Shown one piece after another: positions 45,934 through 56,317 of a stretch of DNA of 64,000 nt. Where the stretch lies: the NCBI RefSeq assembly GCF_005818865.1, contig NZ_VBRY01000001.1, forward strand, positions 124,001 to 188,000, given 5' to 3'. Below the pieces are notes generated by a model, which searched no databases, was not told the DNA's origin, and worked only from the letters and a program-made list of their open reading frames with translations. Made by a program: the position numbers and the translations under genes. The stretch's first letter is position 1. Every line of letters starts with the position of its first letter. This DNA is from Mariprofundus erugo. Lineage in GTDB: Bacteria > Pseudomonadota > Zetaproteobacteria > Mariprofundales > Mariprofundaceae.

Positions 45934-46653
45934 ATGAAAAAAGCAATAATTGCATCTGTATGTGTGGCCATGCTGGCAGCCTGTTCACAGCAGTCGGAAG
46001 TCAAGCCTGCTGCGGTTGCGCTTGATAATGACAAGGCCAAGCTCAGCTATGCCATCGGTATGGATATCGGCTCATCGCTGAAGTCATTGTCAGCAGAGTT
46101 TGATCGGGCGACACTGATTGCCGCGATCAATGATCGTCTGGATGGCAAGGATATGAAGCTGACTGATGAGGATGCCGGCAAGGTGAAGCAGGAGTTCTTC
46201 AAACAGCAGGCAGAGAAGCGGGCGAAAGAGCAGGCTGAAAAAGCGGTGAAGAACAAGGCTGAAGGCGAAAAGTTCCTGGCCGAAAATGCCAAAAAGCCGG
46301 GTGTAACTGTGACGGCAAGCGGTTTGCAGTATGAGGTATTGCAGGCAGCAGACGGACCAAAGCCGAAAGAAAGTGATGATGTAAAGGTTCACTATCGCGG
46401 TACGCTGCTGGATGGCACCGAATTCGACTCCTCCTACAAACGTGGTCAGCCGATTACCTTCCCGCTCAGTGGTGTGATCAAAGGCTGGACCGAAGGCGTA
46501 CAGCTGATGAATGTGGGCTCGAAGTTCAGGTTCTATATTCCGGCTGATCTTGCCTATGGCGAGCGCGGCGCCGGTGCAACGATTGCTCCGAACAGCACGC
46601 TGATTTTCGAGGTGGAGCTGCTGGGTATTGAGGATCCTGCCAAGGCTGAATAA
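45934..46653 (+). CDS. FKBP-type peptidyl-prolyl isomerase lipoprotein (FkpA/Mip-like)
   Basis: 239 residues. The ATG at 45934 is supported by CTGGAGAG upstream and by the signal peptide MKKAIIASVCVAMLAACSQ, whose MLAAC is a lipobox. Residues ~30-125 are the helical FKBP_N dimerisation domain (LSYAIGMDIGSSLKS, then a Lys/Glu-rich long helix). The catalytic FKBP domain follows from ~130, with VKVHYRGTLLDGTEFDSSYKRG, GVIKGWTEGVQLMNVGSKFRFYIP and PNSTLIFEVELL. The protein acts as a chaperone and proline isomerase in the periplasm. A strong terminator lies 32 bases after the stop. Confidence 0.95.
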   Translation: MKKAIIASVCVAMLAACSQQSEVKPAAVALDNDKAKLSYAIGMDIGSSLKSLSAEFDRATLIAAINDRLDGKDMKLTDEDAGKVKQEFFKQQAEKRAKEQAEKAVKNKAEGEKFLAENAKKPGVTVTASGLQYEVLQAADGPKPKESDDVKVHYRGTLLDGTEFDSSYKRGQPITFPLSGVIKGWTEGVQLMNVGSKFRFYIPADLAYGERGAGATIAPNSTLIFEVELLGIEDPAKAE

Positions 46654-46685
46654 GAAGCGGCAATGATTTTGTCACGCGTCATGAA

Positions 46686-46725
46686 ACAGGCCGGTATTCG
46701 CAAGAATGCCGGCCTGTTTTCTTTT
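46686..46725 (+). terminator. Rho-independent terminator after the FKBP gene
   Basis: A 14-base stem, ACAGGCCGGTATTC against GAATGCCGGCCTGT with one T-G pair and a four-base loop, is followed by TTTCTTTT. Confidence 0.9.
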
Positions 46726-46789
46726 GTGCTTCAGTTGGCGTGAAAATTGCTGTCATACGCTGAGTTTCAGGTTATGGGGGATTAGCAGA

Positions 46790-47257
46790 ATGGATGATAA
46801 ACAGGCAATACGAACAGCTATACAGCCGCTGGCTGTGCTCAGGCCGATGACGCCGGAAGCGATGGAGGCTGTTCCACATCAGTATCTGGCTGCCGGCTAC
46901 ATCTGTATCAGAGCGTTTCCGTTCAGGGTTGGCAGGGAGTCGCGTGTACGCATGAGTGGCAGCCATGAGCGTATCATGGAGCGCCCACGCTTTCACGGGC
47001 GGGGCCCGAATAATGATTTTTACCTGATTGATGCCGGCCATCCCCTGAATATTTCACGCGAGCACTTTCAGCTTGAATGCCTGCATGGAGGCGGCTATCG
47101 CCTGCTGGACCGGGGCAGTGCCTGTGGTATCAGTGTGAATGGTCGCCATCTTGCCGGACATGATCGGGGAGGGGAGGCAGCCCTTGCCGATGGTGATGTG
47201 ATTACGGTGGGCTCCGAGAGCTCCCCGTATATTTATCGCTTTATTGTGCTGAGCTGA
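46790..47257 (+). CDS. FHA-domain protein
   Basis: 155 residues from ATG 46790. After a ~35-residue N-terminal region, the forkhead-associated fold runs from ~40: FRVGRESRVRM supplies the GR, NISREHFQLE the SRxH-type phosphothreonine contact, and DRGSACGISVNGRHL the loop that is usually SxNGT. The Asn-Gly of that loop is Cys-Gly here, so binding may be altered. FHA domains bind phosphothreonine peptides. No Ser/Thr kinase or type VI secretion gene lies in the window. It is probably cytoplasmic, with no signal peptide. Confidence 0.8.
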   Translation: MDDKQAIRTAIQPLAVLRPMTPEAMEAVPHQYLAAGYICIRAFPFRVGRESRVRMSGSHERIMERPRFHGRGPNNDFYLIDAGHPLNISREHFQLECLHGGGYRLLDRGSACGISVNGRHLAGHDRGGEAALADGDVITVGSESSPYIYRFIVLS

Positions 47258-47288
47258 TCCGCTTCGGTACCATCGTGTAGCAGGACTG

Positions 47289-47696
47289 TTATTCCGGCGT
47301 AATGACGTGCCCGGCAATGGCCAGCTTTTTCTCTTCGATGCCCTGAAAAATTGTCAGGGTTTCAGTGGCTGAACCATGGTCGAAGAGAATCCGGTAACCG
47401 TACATATAATAGTCGCCCCGGTAGCGAGGGTCCTTTTGCGAATACATTTGATGAAACTCCCTGATGGGGCCGAATCGCTCTGTCAGGGCGGTCAGGGTTG
47501 ATTGCCACGCATTTCGGCTATGTGTCTGGAAAAAGGATTCATCATAACAGGCCAGCAGCGTCTCCCAGTCACCGGTCTTGTATGCTTCATGATAGCGATT
47601 GACGAGCTGGTCCGCTCCGCCCTGATCGGCAGCTTCATAGCTGCAGGCGGTGAAAAACAGTGGTAGCAGCATCAGCAGTGCAAACAGTTTCTTCAA
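47289..47696 (-). CDS. NTF2/SnoaL-like lipoprotein
   Basis: 135 residues from a TTG start (complement 47694-47696). GGAGG at 47702-47706 is five bases away and the protein then begins at once with a lipoprotein signal, KKLFALLMLLPLFFTAC. The ATG at 47717 would bury the ribosome-binding site inside the coding sequence. The mature part, DQLVNRYHEAYKTGDWETLLACYDESFF, has the cone-shaped NTF2-like (DUF4440/SnoaL) pattern with a central Tyr/Trp-rich region. It is a probable cell-envelope lipoprotein with unknown ligand. Both neighbours are independent units. Confidence 0.7.
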   Translation of the reverse strand: MKKLFALLMLLPLFFTACSYEAADQGGADQLVNRYHEAYKTGDWETLLACYDESFFQTHSRNAWQSTLTALTERFGPIREFHQMYSQKDPRYRGDYYMYGYRILFDHGSATETLTIFQGIEEKKLAIAGHVITPE

Positions 47697-47808
47697 GTGG
47701 GCCTCCGAATCTCTCATGCATCTTAGGGCGACTTGGCAGGATGGCAAGGCGATGCATATTTGTGCGGCAGCAGCTGATTAAGGAAGTGGCGAATAAATCT
47801 GAAATTTT

Positions 47809-49473
47809 CTATCCCTTCCACGCCTCAATCAGATAATCATATCCCTGTTCGGCCAGAAAACGCTGGCGATTGATGGCGAATTTCAGCTCTTCGCTGTCAT
47901 TGGAAACGAGCGTATAGAAAAAGGCAGGGCCGGATTTGGGGCGCAGGATGCGACCAAGACGCTGGGCCTCCTCCTGACGAGAGCCGAATGAGCCGGAGAC
48001 CTGAATGGCTACGGAGGCACCGGGCAGGTCGATGGCATAATTGGCGACTCTGGAGACCACCAGCAGGTTCAGCTCACCGCTACGGAAGGCGGCATATAAC
48101 CGTTCCCGTTCGCCACTGCTCATGCGCCCGCTGATGAGCGGTGCCCCCAGATGTTCGGCGATGCGTTGCAGCTGCTCGAGATACTGGCCGATGACCAGAA
48201 TGCCCTCGCCGGCATGTTTCACGACCAGCGCCTGCGTCACTTCAACCTTGATGCTGTTTTCAGCGGCAATGCGATAGGCCTTGCGGCGATCCTCTGCGAC
48301 GGCATGGGCAAAGTGAGCATCCGGTGACATGGCAACGCGAATTTCGATGCAATGCGCCTTGGCAATATGGCCGGATGCCTCCAGCTGGCGCCATGGCAGG
48401 TCATACCGTTTGGGGCCGATCAGCGAGAATACATCCCTTTCCAGTCCGTCTTCTCGAATCAGGGTGGCCGTAAGGCCAAGGCGGCGGCGAGCCTGAATGG
48501 CGGAGAGGGCCCGGAATACCGGTGCCGGCAATACATGCACTTCATCAAAAATGATGAGCCCCCACGCATGTTTGGTGATCAGCTCCATATGCGGCATATC
48601 ACCATCTCTTTCAGGGCGCCAGCTCAGCATCTGGTAGGTGGCGATGGTAATCGGCAAAATCTCCTTGCGATTGCCCGTGTACTCCCCGAGCTGTGCCTCA
48701 CTCACCTCAGTTTTATCGAGCAGCTCGGCTCGCCACTGATGTGCGGCGGCCGTATTCGGGGTGATGATCAGGGTCTGCATGCCGATGCGTGCCATGGCCG
48801 CCATGCCGACCAGCGTTTTTCCGGCGCCACAGGCCAGTACAACCACACCATGGCTGCCTCCGGCCACAAAGGCATCGACGGCACTCTGCTGGTAATGGCG
48901 CAGAGCAAGCGGCTGGTTGCTGCTCAGTGTTTGTTTGCGCAGGGTGATATGAAACACGGGCGCATCGTGAAAGCCGGCCTGATCATCGACCGGAAATCCC
49001 AGCTTGATCAGCGCATGCTTCAGTGGTCCACGCTGATCGGGATCGACAAGAAAGAGGTGATCGGCCAGCTGTTGCCTGATATGCGCCACGACCGACTTTT
49101 CATGGACGATACGGGCGGCGATATAGGGATCATGAACGGTCAGGCGCAGGGTCTGTTCATCATCCTTGCTTAAGACCAGCTGACCGTAACGGGCAAAGCT
49201 GCTGCGCATCTCTTCCAGCACATTGGCCGGGATCGCATATTTGCTGAAGCGGTGCAGGGCCGCTTCAGCCTGTTCCAGCGTGTAGCCGGCTGCCGCGGCA
49301 TTCCACAGGCTTAACGGGTGCAACCGATAGGTGTGAATATGTTCAGGTGATTTTTCCAGCTCTGCAAACGGGGCGATAGCATCGCGTGCATCGGAAAAAT
49401 ACCTGTTATGCGTTTCCAGTAGCAATGAGTGATCACCCTGGACGATGAGCGGTCGTTCGGGATGGTAGCTCAT
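47809..49473 (-). CDS. XPB/RAD25-like superfamily 2 DNA helicase
   Basis: 554 residues. An N-terminal ~190-residue region (including a helicase C3-like start, RPLIVQGDHSLLLETHN) precedes the ATPase core. The core has Walker A LACGAGKTLVG near 211, motif II DEVH in IIFDEVHVLPAPVFRAL near 309, SAT-type TATLIREDGLE, and motif VI QEEAQRLGRILRPKSG near 500. DEVH and RED are the hallmarks of XPB (ERCC3). Bacterial XPB homologues unwind DNA in vitro and may act in repair. The ATG overlaps the stop of the partner gene by four bases, so the two are translationally coupled behind ileS. Confidence 0.9.
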   Translation of the reverse strand: MSYHPERPLIVQGDHSLLLETHNRYFSDARDAIAPFAELEKSPEHIHTYRLHPLSLWNAAAAGYTLEQAEAALHRFSKYAIPANVLEEMRSSFARYGQLVLSKDDEQTLRLTVHDPYIAARIVHEKSVVAHIRQQLADHLFLVDPDQRGPLKHALIKLGFPVDDQAGFHDAPVFHITLRKQTLSSNQPLALRHYQQSAVDAFVAGGSHGVVVLACGAGKTLVGMAAMARIGMQTLIITPNTAAAHQWRAELLDKTEVSEAQLGEYTGNRKEILPITIATYQMLSWRPERDGDMPHMELITKHAWGLIIFDEVHVLPAPVFRALSAIQARRRLGLTATLIREDGLERDVFSLIGPKRYDLPWRQLEASGHIAKAHCIEIRVAMSPDAHFAHAVAEDRRKAYRIAAENSIKVEVTQALVVKHAGEGILVIGQYLEQLQRIAEHLGAPLISGRMSSGERERLYAAFRSGELNLLVVSRVANYAIDLPGASVAIQVSGSFGSRQEEAQRLGRILRPKSGPAFFYTLVSNDSEELKFAINRQRFLAEQGYDYLIEAWKG

Positions 49474-50885
49474 GCCAGACGGTCCAGTCCGAGCTTGTGG
49501 ACTTCATCCTGATCCAGCTGTCGCAGGCGCAGGATATGATCGGGTTCCAGCGTGATCATCGATTTTGACCAGGCGTAGCGCTGTTTGGTCTGAGTTGCCG
49601 GGTGGATGACCATGCGGTCATAGTAGTCAGCCTTGATGCAGGCCATAAGCTGTTTCGGCGTGCTGTTTGCCGTTTTCTGATAACAGATTTCCAGCCACTG
49701 CCCTTCACGATCCTCGTTCAGTTCCATCCATGCCCGGATGGATGCCGGACCATTGATCCACCGAACGGGGGCGATGAGGTGATCGAGCAGTATCCCCTCT
49801 TCGTGGCAGCGATGGATAAAGGCATGGGCATCGGCCGATGCATCCAGCAGTACCAGCTCCGGTTTATCCCGGAAGGGTTGTGTGAACGGGATGCCAATGG
49901 TGCGCAATGGCTGGATGGCAGCCGCATCGTGCAGTAGCACTACCATCGAGGTGGCAGCCACCGAGGCAATCGGCTGCTGCTGCTCCTGTCGTTCAAACAG
50001 ATAGCTTAAAGCCTGCGGCAAGGGCGATTGCAGCGATTCCAGCAGAGCTCTTGTTTGTTGCAGTCGCGGCCTGTCAGTGCCCATGCGCCGGATGGCGTGC
50101 AGATCCAGTTGCAGTGTGATCATCTGTTCGACAGAGGTGGGGGCGCAGCAAGAGGCCAGTCCGGCCAATACGCGGTGATTGCAGTCCGGTGGCAGCTGAA
50201 TCTCGCCTGCGGCCGAGATGTAGCCATAGACCGGTGCTGAAGTATTGGCACCCAGCCAGCCGGGAGCAGTAAAGTTGACCGGCTGCTGTTGCAGTACGTG
50301 TTGAAACAGGGGTGGCAGGTAAATGGCATCCCTGCTGCCATTGAGGTGATGCAGGGCGGTGGCCTGATGATTGCGGAACAGTGGCAGCCACTGGGCGGTC
50401 GCCAGCCTGCCCTCCGAACGGGAGCGCAGCCAGTCCACCACCGCATCAAGGTGCAACCACCTGTCTGCAGGCAGCTGACTTAACAGGGATATGGCGCGTT
50501 CCTCATCGGCCTGACTCCATTGCTCCCAGCTGCGGAGAATACGGATCATCGATTGGCGCTGGCGTCGGGCCCAGGTTGGCCAGTGAATGGCGGTCGGGAT
50601 CAGCCGGTCGCCCTGTTGCTTTAACAGTTCGCTTTGCAGCATGGCGGCAATCAGCAGTTCGATATGGCGGGGGCGATTTTCGTGCAGCAACGCCGATATT
50701 TTTTTCAGATCATGCTTTCGCAGTATTCCCAGGCGGGTGATGCTCACCGGCAGAAAGTGGAGCACCACCCACAGTCGCCAGATCAGATGATCCGGCGACC
50801 ATGGGGAGGCATATTCCGGCTCGCATGGGGCAGTGTGTGGCCCGCTGTCAGATGGTTGCCGCCAAAGAGTGAGGCGTTCGACCAT
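49470..50885 (-). CDS. Helicase-associated protein (Helicase_C_3, XPB-partner type)
   Basis: 471 residues with no ATPase motifs. The middle and C-terminal parts (LRTIGIPFTQPFRDKPELVLLDASADAHAFIHRCHEEGILL) look like the XPB/Ssl2-like helicase domain family PF13625 that accompanies bacterial XPB genes. The N-terminal ~200 residues are helical, with winged-helix-like segments (LLIAAMLQSELLKQQGDRLIPT). It probably forms a complex with the XPB-like helicase encoded next to it and recruits or regulates it. Its start overlaps the ileS stop as TGATG, so it is expressed with ileS. Confidence 0.75.
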   Translation of the reverse strand: MVERLTLWRQPSDSGPHTAPCEPEYASPWSPDHLIWRLWVVLHFLPVSITRLGILRKHDLKKISALLHENRPRHIELLIAAMLQSELLKQQGDRLIPTAIHWPTWARRQRQSMIRILRSWEQWSQADEERAISLLSQLPADRWLHLDAVVDWLRSRSEGRLATAQWLPLFRNHQATALHHLNGSRDAIYLPPLFQHVLQQQPVNFTAPGWLGANTSAPVYGYISAAGEIQLPPDCNHRVLAGLASCCAPTSVEQMITLQLDLHAIRRMGTDRPRLQQTRALLESLQSPLPQALSYLFERQEQQQPIASVAATSMVVLLHDAAAIQPLRTIGIPFTQPFRDKPELVLLDASADAHAFIHRCHEEGILLDHLIAPVRWINGPASIRAWMELNEDREGQWLEICYQKTANSTPKQLMACIKADYYDRMVIHPATQTKQRYAWSKSMITLEPDHILRLRQLDQDEVHKLGLDRLA

Positions 50886-53659
50886 CAGCCTGCAATAACA
50901 TCAAAGCAGCGTGGGCAGAGTGCATTGTGATCGGCGTGGCTGTGGTCTGCCGGGGCTCCGACATTCCAGCAGCGCGGACATTTGACGCCATCGGCCGGAC
51001 TGATCGTGATCGCAGAACCTGATTCAACACGGGCTGCGCTCAGCAGTTGCTCATAGCTCTCACCGAGTGCGGAGGCAAAGGCGATATCCAGATCAGGTAC
51101 GGTGACGCGGGCTGCAATAGAGGAGCCGACCACCTTCTCTTTCTTGGCCTGATCCATGGCGGTATTGACCTGTTCACGCATGCTGAAGAAGCGTTCCCAG
51201 GCAGCCTCATCCACCGGACAATCTTCAAGCGGGTGGAAGGTTTGCAGGTGAATGCTTTCGCTGGCAGAGGCAGGCATATACTGCCATGCCTCTTCTGCCG
51301 TGAATGGCAGCACCGGCGCAATCAGGCGGATCAGGGTATCGGCGAGATCGTAGAGGGTGGCGCGAGCAGAGCGACGACGGACGGAATCTGCATCGTCACA
51401 GTAGAGGCGATCCTTGATCACATCCAGGTAGAAGCCGCCGAGATCAACAGCACAGAAGTTGTGGATCTCCTGATGAATGCGGTGGAACTGATAGCTTTCA
51501 TAGGCGTTGTGCACCGTCTTCTCAAGCAGGGAGAGGCGATGGCCGGCCCACTGATCGAGTGCGACGCGCTGGTTATAAGGGACTGCATCGTGCGCCGGAT
51601 CGAACCCGTCGAGGTTGCCGAGCAGGAAGCGGATGGTATTGCGGATACGGCGGTAGGCCTCGGAGAGCTGGGTGAGGATCTCATCGGAGATGCGGATGTC
51701 GGCTGAATAATCCGAGGAGGCCACCCACAGACGCAGGATATCGGCGCCCATCTGCTGAATCACTTTTTGCGGTGCCACCACATTGCCGCGTGACTTGGAC
51801 ATTTTGTTGCCGTTTTTATCGACGACAAAGCCGTGGGTCAGCACGCCTTTGAACGGAGCCACGCCGCGCGTACCGACACTCTCCAGCAGCGATGACTGGA
51901 ACCAGCCGCGATGCTGATCGGAGCCTTCCAGGTAGAGGTCGGCCGGAGTCGCCAGCTCATCACGCTGTTCGAGTACGCAGGCATGGGTGCTGCCGGAGTC
52001 GAACCATACATCGAGAATATCAGTCTCTCTGGTGAAATCAGTGCCGCCGCAATCGGGGCAGCTGGCACCTGCAGGCAGAAATGCACTGATATCGCGGGCA
52101 AACCATACGTCGGCGCCGCCTTCCTCGACCTGTTTGGCAATCCCTTCAATGACTTCCGGCGTGGTGACCTTGCAGGAGCCGCAGGCACAGCGGATGACGG
52201 TGATCGGTACACCCCAGTTGCGCTGACGGGAGACACACCAGTCCGGCCGCTGCTCTACCATGCCGCGAATACGATTTTCGCCCCACTCAGGGGTCCAGCG
52301 GGTTTTTTTGATCTCGGCCAGTGCCTTGTCGCGCAGCTGATTGGTCTCCATCGAGATGAACCATTGCGGCGTGGCACGGAAAATCAGCGGCTTGTGGCAG
52401 CGCCAGCAGTGCGGATAGGAGTGGCGGATTTCAGATGTTTCCAGCAGGGCACCGCAGTTTTGCAGGTGCTCCACCATAATTGCATTGGCCTGATAGACGT
52501 GGCGTCCTTCCACCACCGGTGTGCCCGGATGGAAAATACCGGTGTTATCGACCGGATTAAAGGCGGGCAGGCCATACTTCAGACCGATTTCATAGTCTTC
52601 CTGGCCGTGGCCGGGAGCGGTATGCACCGAGCCGGTACCGGCATCAAGGGTGACATGATCACCGACCAGAATCGGTGCATTCTGGTCCAGATAGGGGTGA
52701 CGGAAGATGCGACGGTCAAGTTGTGCACCGTTGAAGCGGGCGATGGTTTCACCTTCAGCGCCGATTGCTGCCATGACGCTGTCGCGCAGCTCTTCAGCCA
52801 GAATGATGATCTCACCTGCTTTCAGGTTGCCGTTGTCGCCGGCGCTGTTGATTTTTACCGCTGAATATTCGATGGCCGGACCGACCGATACGGCCAGGTT
52901 GGCGGGGATGGTCCACGGGGTGGTGGTCCAGATGACGATGGATACGTCGCCGGTCAGTGCCGCATCGATATCGGCAAGTGATTCACCGGCCGGGAATTTC
53001 ACATAGATGGAGTGGGACGTGTGGTCTTCATATTCGACCTCGGCCTCTGCCAGCGCGGTGGCGCAGGAGACGCACCAGTGCACCGGTTTGGCGCCTTTAT
53101 AGAGACCGCCGTTGGCAAGGAAACGGCCGATTTCACGTACGGTGTTGGCTTCGAAGGCATAATCCATGGTGATATACGGATTGTCCCAGTCGCCGGTGAT
53201 GCCAAGACGCTTGAACTCTTCACGCTGGATATCGATCTGCCCTTTGGCATAAGTCCGGCACTCGGCACGGAACTCGGAATCGCTGATATCTTCCTTGCTG
53301 CGTTTCTTCTTCTTGAACGCTTCCTCCACCTTCAGCTCAATCGGCAGACCATGGCAATCCCATCCCGGTACATACGGGGCATCAAAGCCCATCATGCTGC
53401 GTGAGCGGATGACGATATCTTTCAGAACCTTGTTGACGGCATGACCAATATGAATGCTGCCATTGGCGTAGGGAGGGCCGTCGTGCAGAATAAATTTTGG
53501 CGCATCCTTGCGTGCCTCACGCAGCTGTTGATAGAGCTTCTGTTCATCCCATGCCGCCAGCCGTTTCGGCTCGCTCTGCGGTAAACCGCCACGCATCGGA
53601 AAATCGGTTTTCGGCAGGAAAACAGTTGGTCGGTAATCAAAAGGGGTTGGTTCAGCCAC
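50885..53659 (-). CDS. ileS: Isoleucyl-tRNA synthetase
   Basis: 924 residues, the bacterial IleRS length. The HIGH motif is in [16 protein letters not shown] near 65-80, the CP1 editing domain at ~200-400 with [17 protein letters not shown], and KMSKS in [12 protein letters not shown] near 615. A C-terminal zinc finger of two CPRC pairs, CPRCWNVG and CPRCFDV, is near 893-920. It charges tRNA-Ile and edits Val. Usually ileS is followed by lspA; here two helicase-related genes follow instead. Confidence 0.98.
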   Translation of the reverse strand: MAEPTPFDYRPTVFLPKTDFPMRGGLPQSEPKRLAAWDEQKLYQQLREARKDAPKFILHDGPPYANGSIHIGHAVNKVLKDIVIRSRSMMGFDAPYVPGWDCHGLPIELKVEEAFKKKKRSKEDISDSEFRAECRTYAKGQIDIQREEFKRLGITGDWDNPYITMDYAFEANTVREIGRFLANGGLYKGAKPVHWCVSCATALAEAEVEYEDHTSHSIYVKFPAGESLADIDAALTGDVSIVIWTTTPWTIPANLAVSVGPAIEYSAVKINSAGDNGNLKAGEIIILAEELRDSVMAAIGAEGETIARFNGAQLDRRIFRHPYLDQNAPILVGDHVTLDAGTGSVHTAPGHGQEDYEIGLKYGLPAFNPVDNTGIFHPGTPVVEGRHVYQANAIMVEHLQNCGALLETSEIRHSYPHCWRCHKPLIFRATPQWFISMETNQLRDKALAEIKKTRWTPEWGENRIRGMVEQRPDWCVSRQRNWGVPITVIRCACGSCKVTTPEVIEGIAKQVEEGGADVWFARDISAFLPAGASCPDCGGTDFTRETDILDVWFDSGSTHACVLEQRDELATPADLYLEGSDQHRGWFQSSLLESVGTRGVAPFKGVLTHGFVVDKNGNKMSKSRGNVVAPQKVIQQMGADILRLWVASSDYSADIRISDEILTQLSEAYRRIRNTIRFLLGNLDGFDPAHDAVPYNQRVALDQWAGHRLSLLEKTVHNAYESYQFHRIHQEIHNFCAVDLGGFYLDVIKDRLYCDDADSVRRRSARATLYDLADTLIRLIAPVLPFTAEEAWQYMPASASESIHLQTFHPLEDCPVDEAAWERFFSMREQVNTAMDQAKKEKVVGSSIAARVTVPDLDIAFASALGESYEQLLSAARVESGSAITISPADGVKCPRCWNVGAPADHSHADHNALCPRCFDVIAG

Positions 53660-53729
53660 AGCTACGCTCCACTCGCAAGTTCAAAAGAGCCGCATCCTAG
53701 GCAAAAGAGAGCCGTTTGTCTCAGCGTAA

Positions 53730-56258
53730 CTATGCCGGGGGTGGCGCTGATTCCGCTTTCGGGCCGGCGATGTTCGATCTTGCGGCTGAAAGGCTGTCTT
53801 GCGGCACCGCTGTATCCGGCGGGGAGAGGGTCAGCTGCTGCTGAATCAATTGATGCATCTGGTCAATATTGTATGGCTTGGAGAGCACGATGGCATCGCT
53901 GACGGTCAGGGCATCGGGCAGAGCTGTTTCCCGGTCATAACCGGTGGCAAAGATCACCCTGACCTCCGGAGCGATGGCCCGGATACGTTCAGCCGCCTGC
54001 ACGCCCCCCAGTTTTGGCATGACGATGTCCATGATGATCAGTGCTACCTCATGCCGGCGGGCCCGGAACAGTTCGACGGCTTCGATGCCATTGGCCGCAC
54101 AGATGACCCGATAGCCGAGGCTCTCCAGTACATCCCTGCCCATATCGATGATGCTGCGCTCATCGTCGACCAGCAGAATCAGTTCGCCGTGCCCCGGTTT
54201 GGCAGGTTGTTTCTGCTGGGCAGGCTGCGTGGCAGGGCAGGGCTGCTGCTCGAGCAGGGGTAAAAAGATGTGGAATGTGGCCCCCTGATGCGGTGTGCTT
54301 TCCACCTCGATAAAGCCATGGTGGGTTTGCACCGCACCAAAGACCATGGCAAGGCCAAGGCCGGTCCCTTTGCCCTGCTCCTTGGTGGTGTAAAAGGGCT
54401 CAAACAGGTGGGCCTGTTGATCAGCGGCAATGCCGCAGCCGTTATCACTGACACTCAGCCGCGCATAGCGACTGGCCACGATGTCCGGACGGGCGTGGAG
54501 CTGATCAGCCGCGACAATGGTGAGACTGATGCTGATCGCCGGTTCATGGCTCTCTTCAACAGCATCGCGCGCATTGTTGATCAGGTTCATCAACACCTGG
54601 TGCAACTGCGTGCTGTTACCCTCTATCTGCAGCGACTCGTCACAGTGGGTGTGATGGCTGATGGTGATATTTTCAGGGATCGAGGTGCGACACAGTCGCA
54701 GCGCATCGTGGATAAACGGGGCGAGCGATAACGGTTGCATGTTGACCATATCCTTGCGGGCGAAGGTCAGCAGCTGCTTGATCAGGTCGGCCGCCCTGAA
54801 CGAGAGCTGGTCCACCGTTGCAAGTTTCTGCTGCACATCAGGCATCTGACGGGTCGCGCGTTTGGCCAGGTAGAGGTTGCCGGTCATACCGGCCAGAATA
54901 TTGTTGAAGTCATGGGCAATGCCGCCAACGAGGGTGCCGAGCGCTTCCATCTTCTGGGCCTGGCGGAACTGCTGCTCCATTTTATCAAGTTCGGTCAGGT
55001 TGGTGTGTGATCCGACAAAATGGGTGATGACCCCGTGTTTGTCGCGGATGGGAGAGATGCTCAGCACCGCCGGGAAGAGTTGGCCGTTTTTCTTGCGGTC
55101 GATGATTTTGCCCTGCCATGTGCGGCCCTGGTTGATGGTTTTCCACATCTCCTCATAAAACGGTTGCGTGTTTTCACCGCTGCCCAGAATGGCAGGAAGA
55201 TGTCCGATGACCTCCTCGGCGCTATAGCCGGTGAGTTTTGTAAAGGCGCTGTTGACGTATTCGATGACGCCATAGCGGTTGGTGAGAAGAATGGATTCAC
55301 CGGTCTGCTCGATGGCCTGGGAGAGCTGATAGAGCTGTGCTTCAGCCTGTTTGCGGGCGGTCACATCACGGCCGTTGATAACGATGCCGCCAATGACCGG
55401 ATGATTCATCAGATTGCGGCTGATCAGTTCAAAATCGCGATAGCTGCCATCCCGGTGGCGCATGCGGCACTCATAGTGCTCCGTTGCCTGTTCTTCCTGT
55501 GCATCCAGCACATTGGCCAGCGCCACAGCGGCTCCGGGGCGGTCAAAGGGATGAATCAGTTCGCTGAGCAGGGTGTGAATGATAGCGGCAGGCGAATGGC
55601 CCAGGATGGACTGGATCGATGGCGAGATAAACTGCACAACCCCCTTGTTGGTGACAATGGCAATAATGTCGTTGCCATTTTCGGCCAGGGTGCGGAATCG
55701 CTCCTCGCTGAGGCGAAGGATTTCCTTGTCCCGGTCCTGTTCGCTGACGGTTTCCTTGAACGTTTCGTAGTTGCGGAAAATGAAATAGAGGGCAATCAGG
55801 TAGAGGCAGCCGGTGACTATATCCAGCTGTGAATATCCGATCCGGTTGCCTTCAAGCAGATAGACACTGACGATGGTAAGCAGAATAAGCAGCAGCCAGA
55901 CCAGCCCGCTTTTCCTCCCTTTGAGAAAAAAGGCGGAAGCGGCAAGCAGAAAAAAGAGGGAGATGCGGGTCGAGTTTTCATGCGCCAGTATGAGGATGGT
56001 GGTGAACAGGCTATACGCCAGCCACAGCGCCACCGTACTGATGGCTTCTATCTTCTCCCGGTGACGGTTGAGGTAATAAATCAGCGCACCGTTACAGCAG
56101 GCAAAAAGCAGATCAATCGAGCCCATGAGCGGACTGGTTTGCCAGCGAATGAAACTCATGCCGAAGGCCACGATACCGGCAAACAGAAACACCGTGTTCA
56201 GAAAGAGCACCTTCGGTGCGGCCATCAGGTCGCGCTCGGTTTTAGCGGACGTATTCAT
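53730..56258 (-). CDS. Membrane PAS-domain hybrid histidine kinase
   Basis: 842 residues. Residues ~15-165 contain about six hydrophobic helices. Two PAS domains follow, at ~195-310 (LRTLAENGNDIIAIVTNKG) and ~315-430 (VIEYVNSAFTKLTGYSAEEVIGHLPAILGSG). The dimerisation/phosphoacceptor region is GGIAHDFNNILAG with His near 446. The ATPase domain has NLINNARDAVEE (N box) and DNGCGI, with GKGTGLGLAM (G2). A C-terminal receiver domain starts LILLVDDERS near 692 with phospho-Asp in IIMDIVMPKLGG. This layout is of the CckA-like or blue-light-sensor-like HisKA_4 type. No separate response regulator gene is adjacent. Input unknown. Confidence 0.92.
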   Translation of the reverse strand: MNTSAKTERDLMAAPKVLFLNTVFLFAGIVAFGMSFIRWQTSPLMGSIDLLFACCNGALIYYLNRHREKIEAISTVALWLAYSLFTTILILAHENSTRISLFFLLAASAFFLKGRKSGLVWLLLILLTIVSVYLLEGNRIGYSQLDIVTGCLYLIALYFIFRNYETFKETVSEQDRDKEILRLSEERFRTLAENGNDIIAIVTNKGVVQFISPSIQSILGHSPAAIIHTLLSELIHPFDRPGAAVALANVLDAQEEQATEHYECRMRHRDGSYRDFELISRNLMNHPVIGGIVINGRDVTARKQAEAQLYQLSQAIEQTGESILLTNRYGVIEYVNSAFTKLTGYSAEEVIGHLPAILGSGENTQPFYEEMWKTINQGRTWQGKIIDRKKNGQLFPAVLSISPIRDKHGVITHFVGSHTNLTELDKMEQQFRQAQKMEALGTLVGGIAHDFNNILAGMTGNLYLAKRATRQMPDVQQKLATVDQLSFRAADLIKQLLTFARKDMVNMQPLSLAPFIHDALRLCRTSIPENITISHHTHCDESLQIEGNSTQLHQVLMNLINNARDAVEESHEPAISISLTIVAADQLHARPDIVASRYARLSVSDNGCGIAADQQAHLFEPFYTTKEQGKGTGLGLAMVFGAVQTHHGFIEVESTPHQGATFHIFLPLLEQQPCPATQPAQQKQPAKPGHGELILLVDDERSIIDMGRDVLESLGYRVICAANGIEAVELFRARRHEVALIIMDIVMPKLGGVQAAERIRAIAPEVRVIFATGYDRETALPDALTVSDAIVLSKPYNIDQMHQLIQQQLTLSPPDTAVPQDSLSAARSNIAGPKAESAPPPA

Positions 56259-56317
56259 AGCGTGTATGGCGCAAATGTAGTGTGTCGGCAGCGCTTGCCA
56301 AGGGCAATCGTGTCGGC

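Noticed and set aside
51911-52864. 317-codon + strand frame opposite ileS
   Set aside because: It is the antisense shadow of a clearly conserved ileS; no family motif or ribosome-binding site.
55020-55832. 270-codon + strand frame opposite the sensor kinase
   Set aside because: Antisense to intact PAS domains; no independent evidence.
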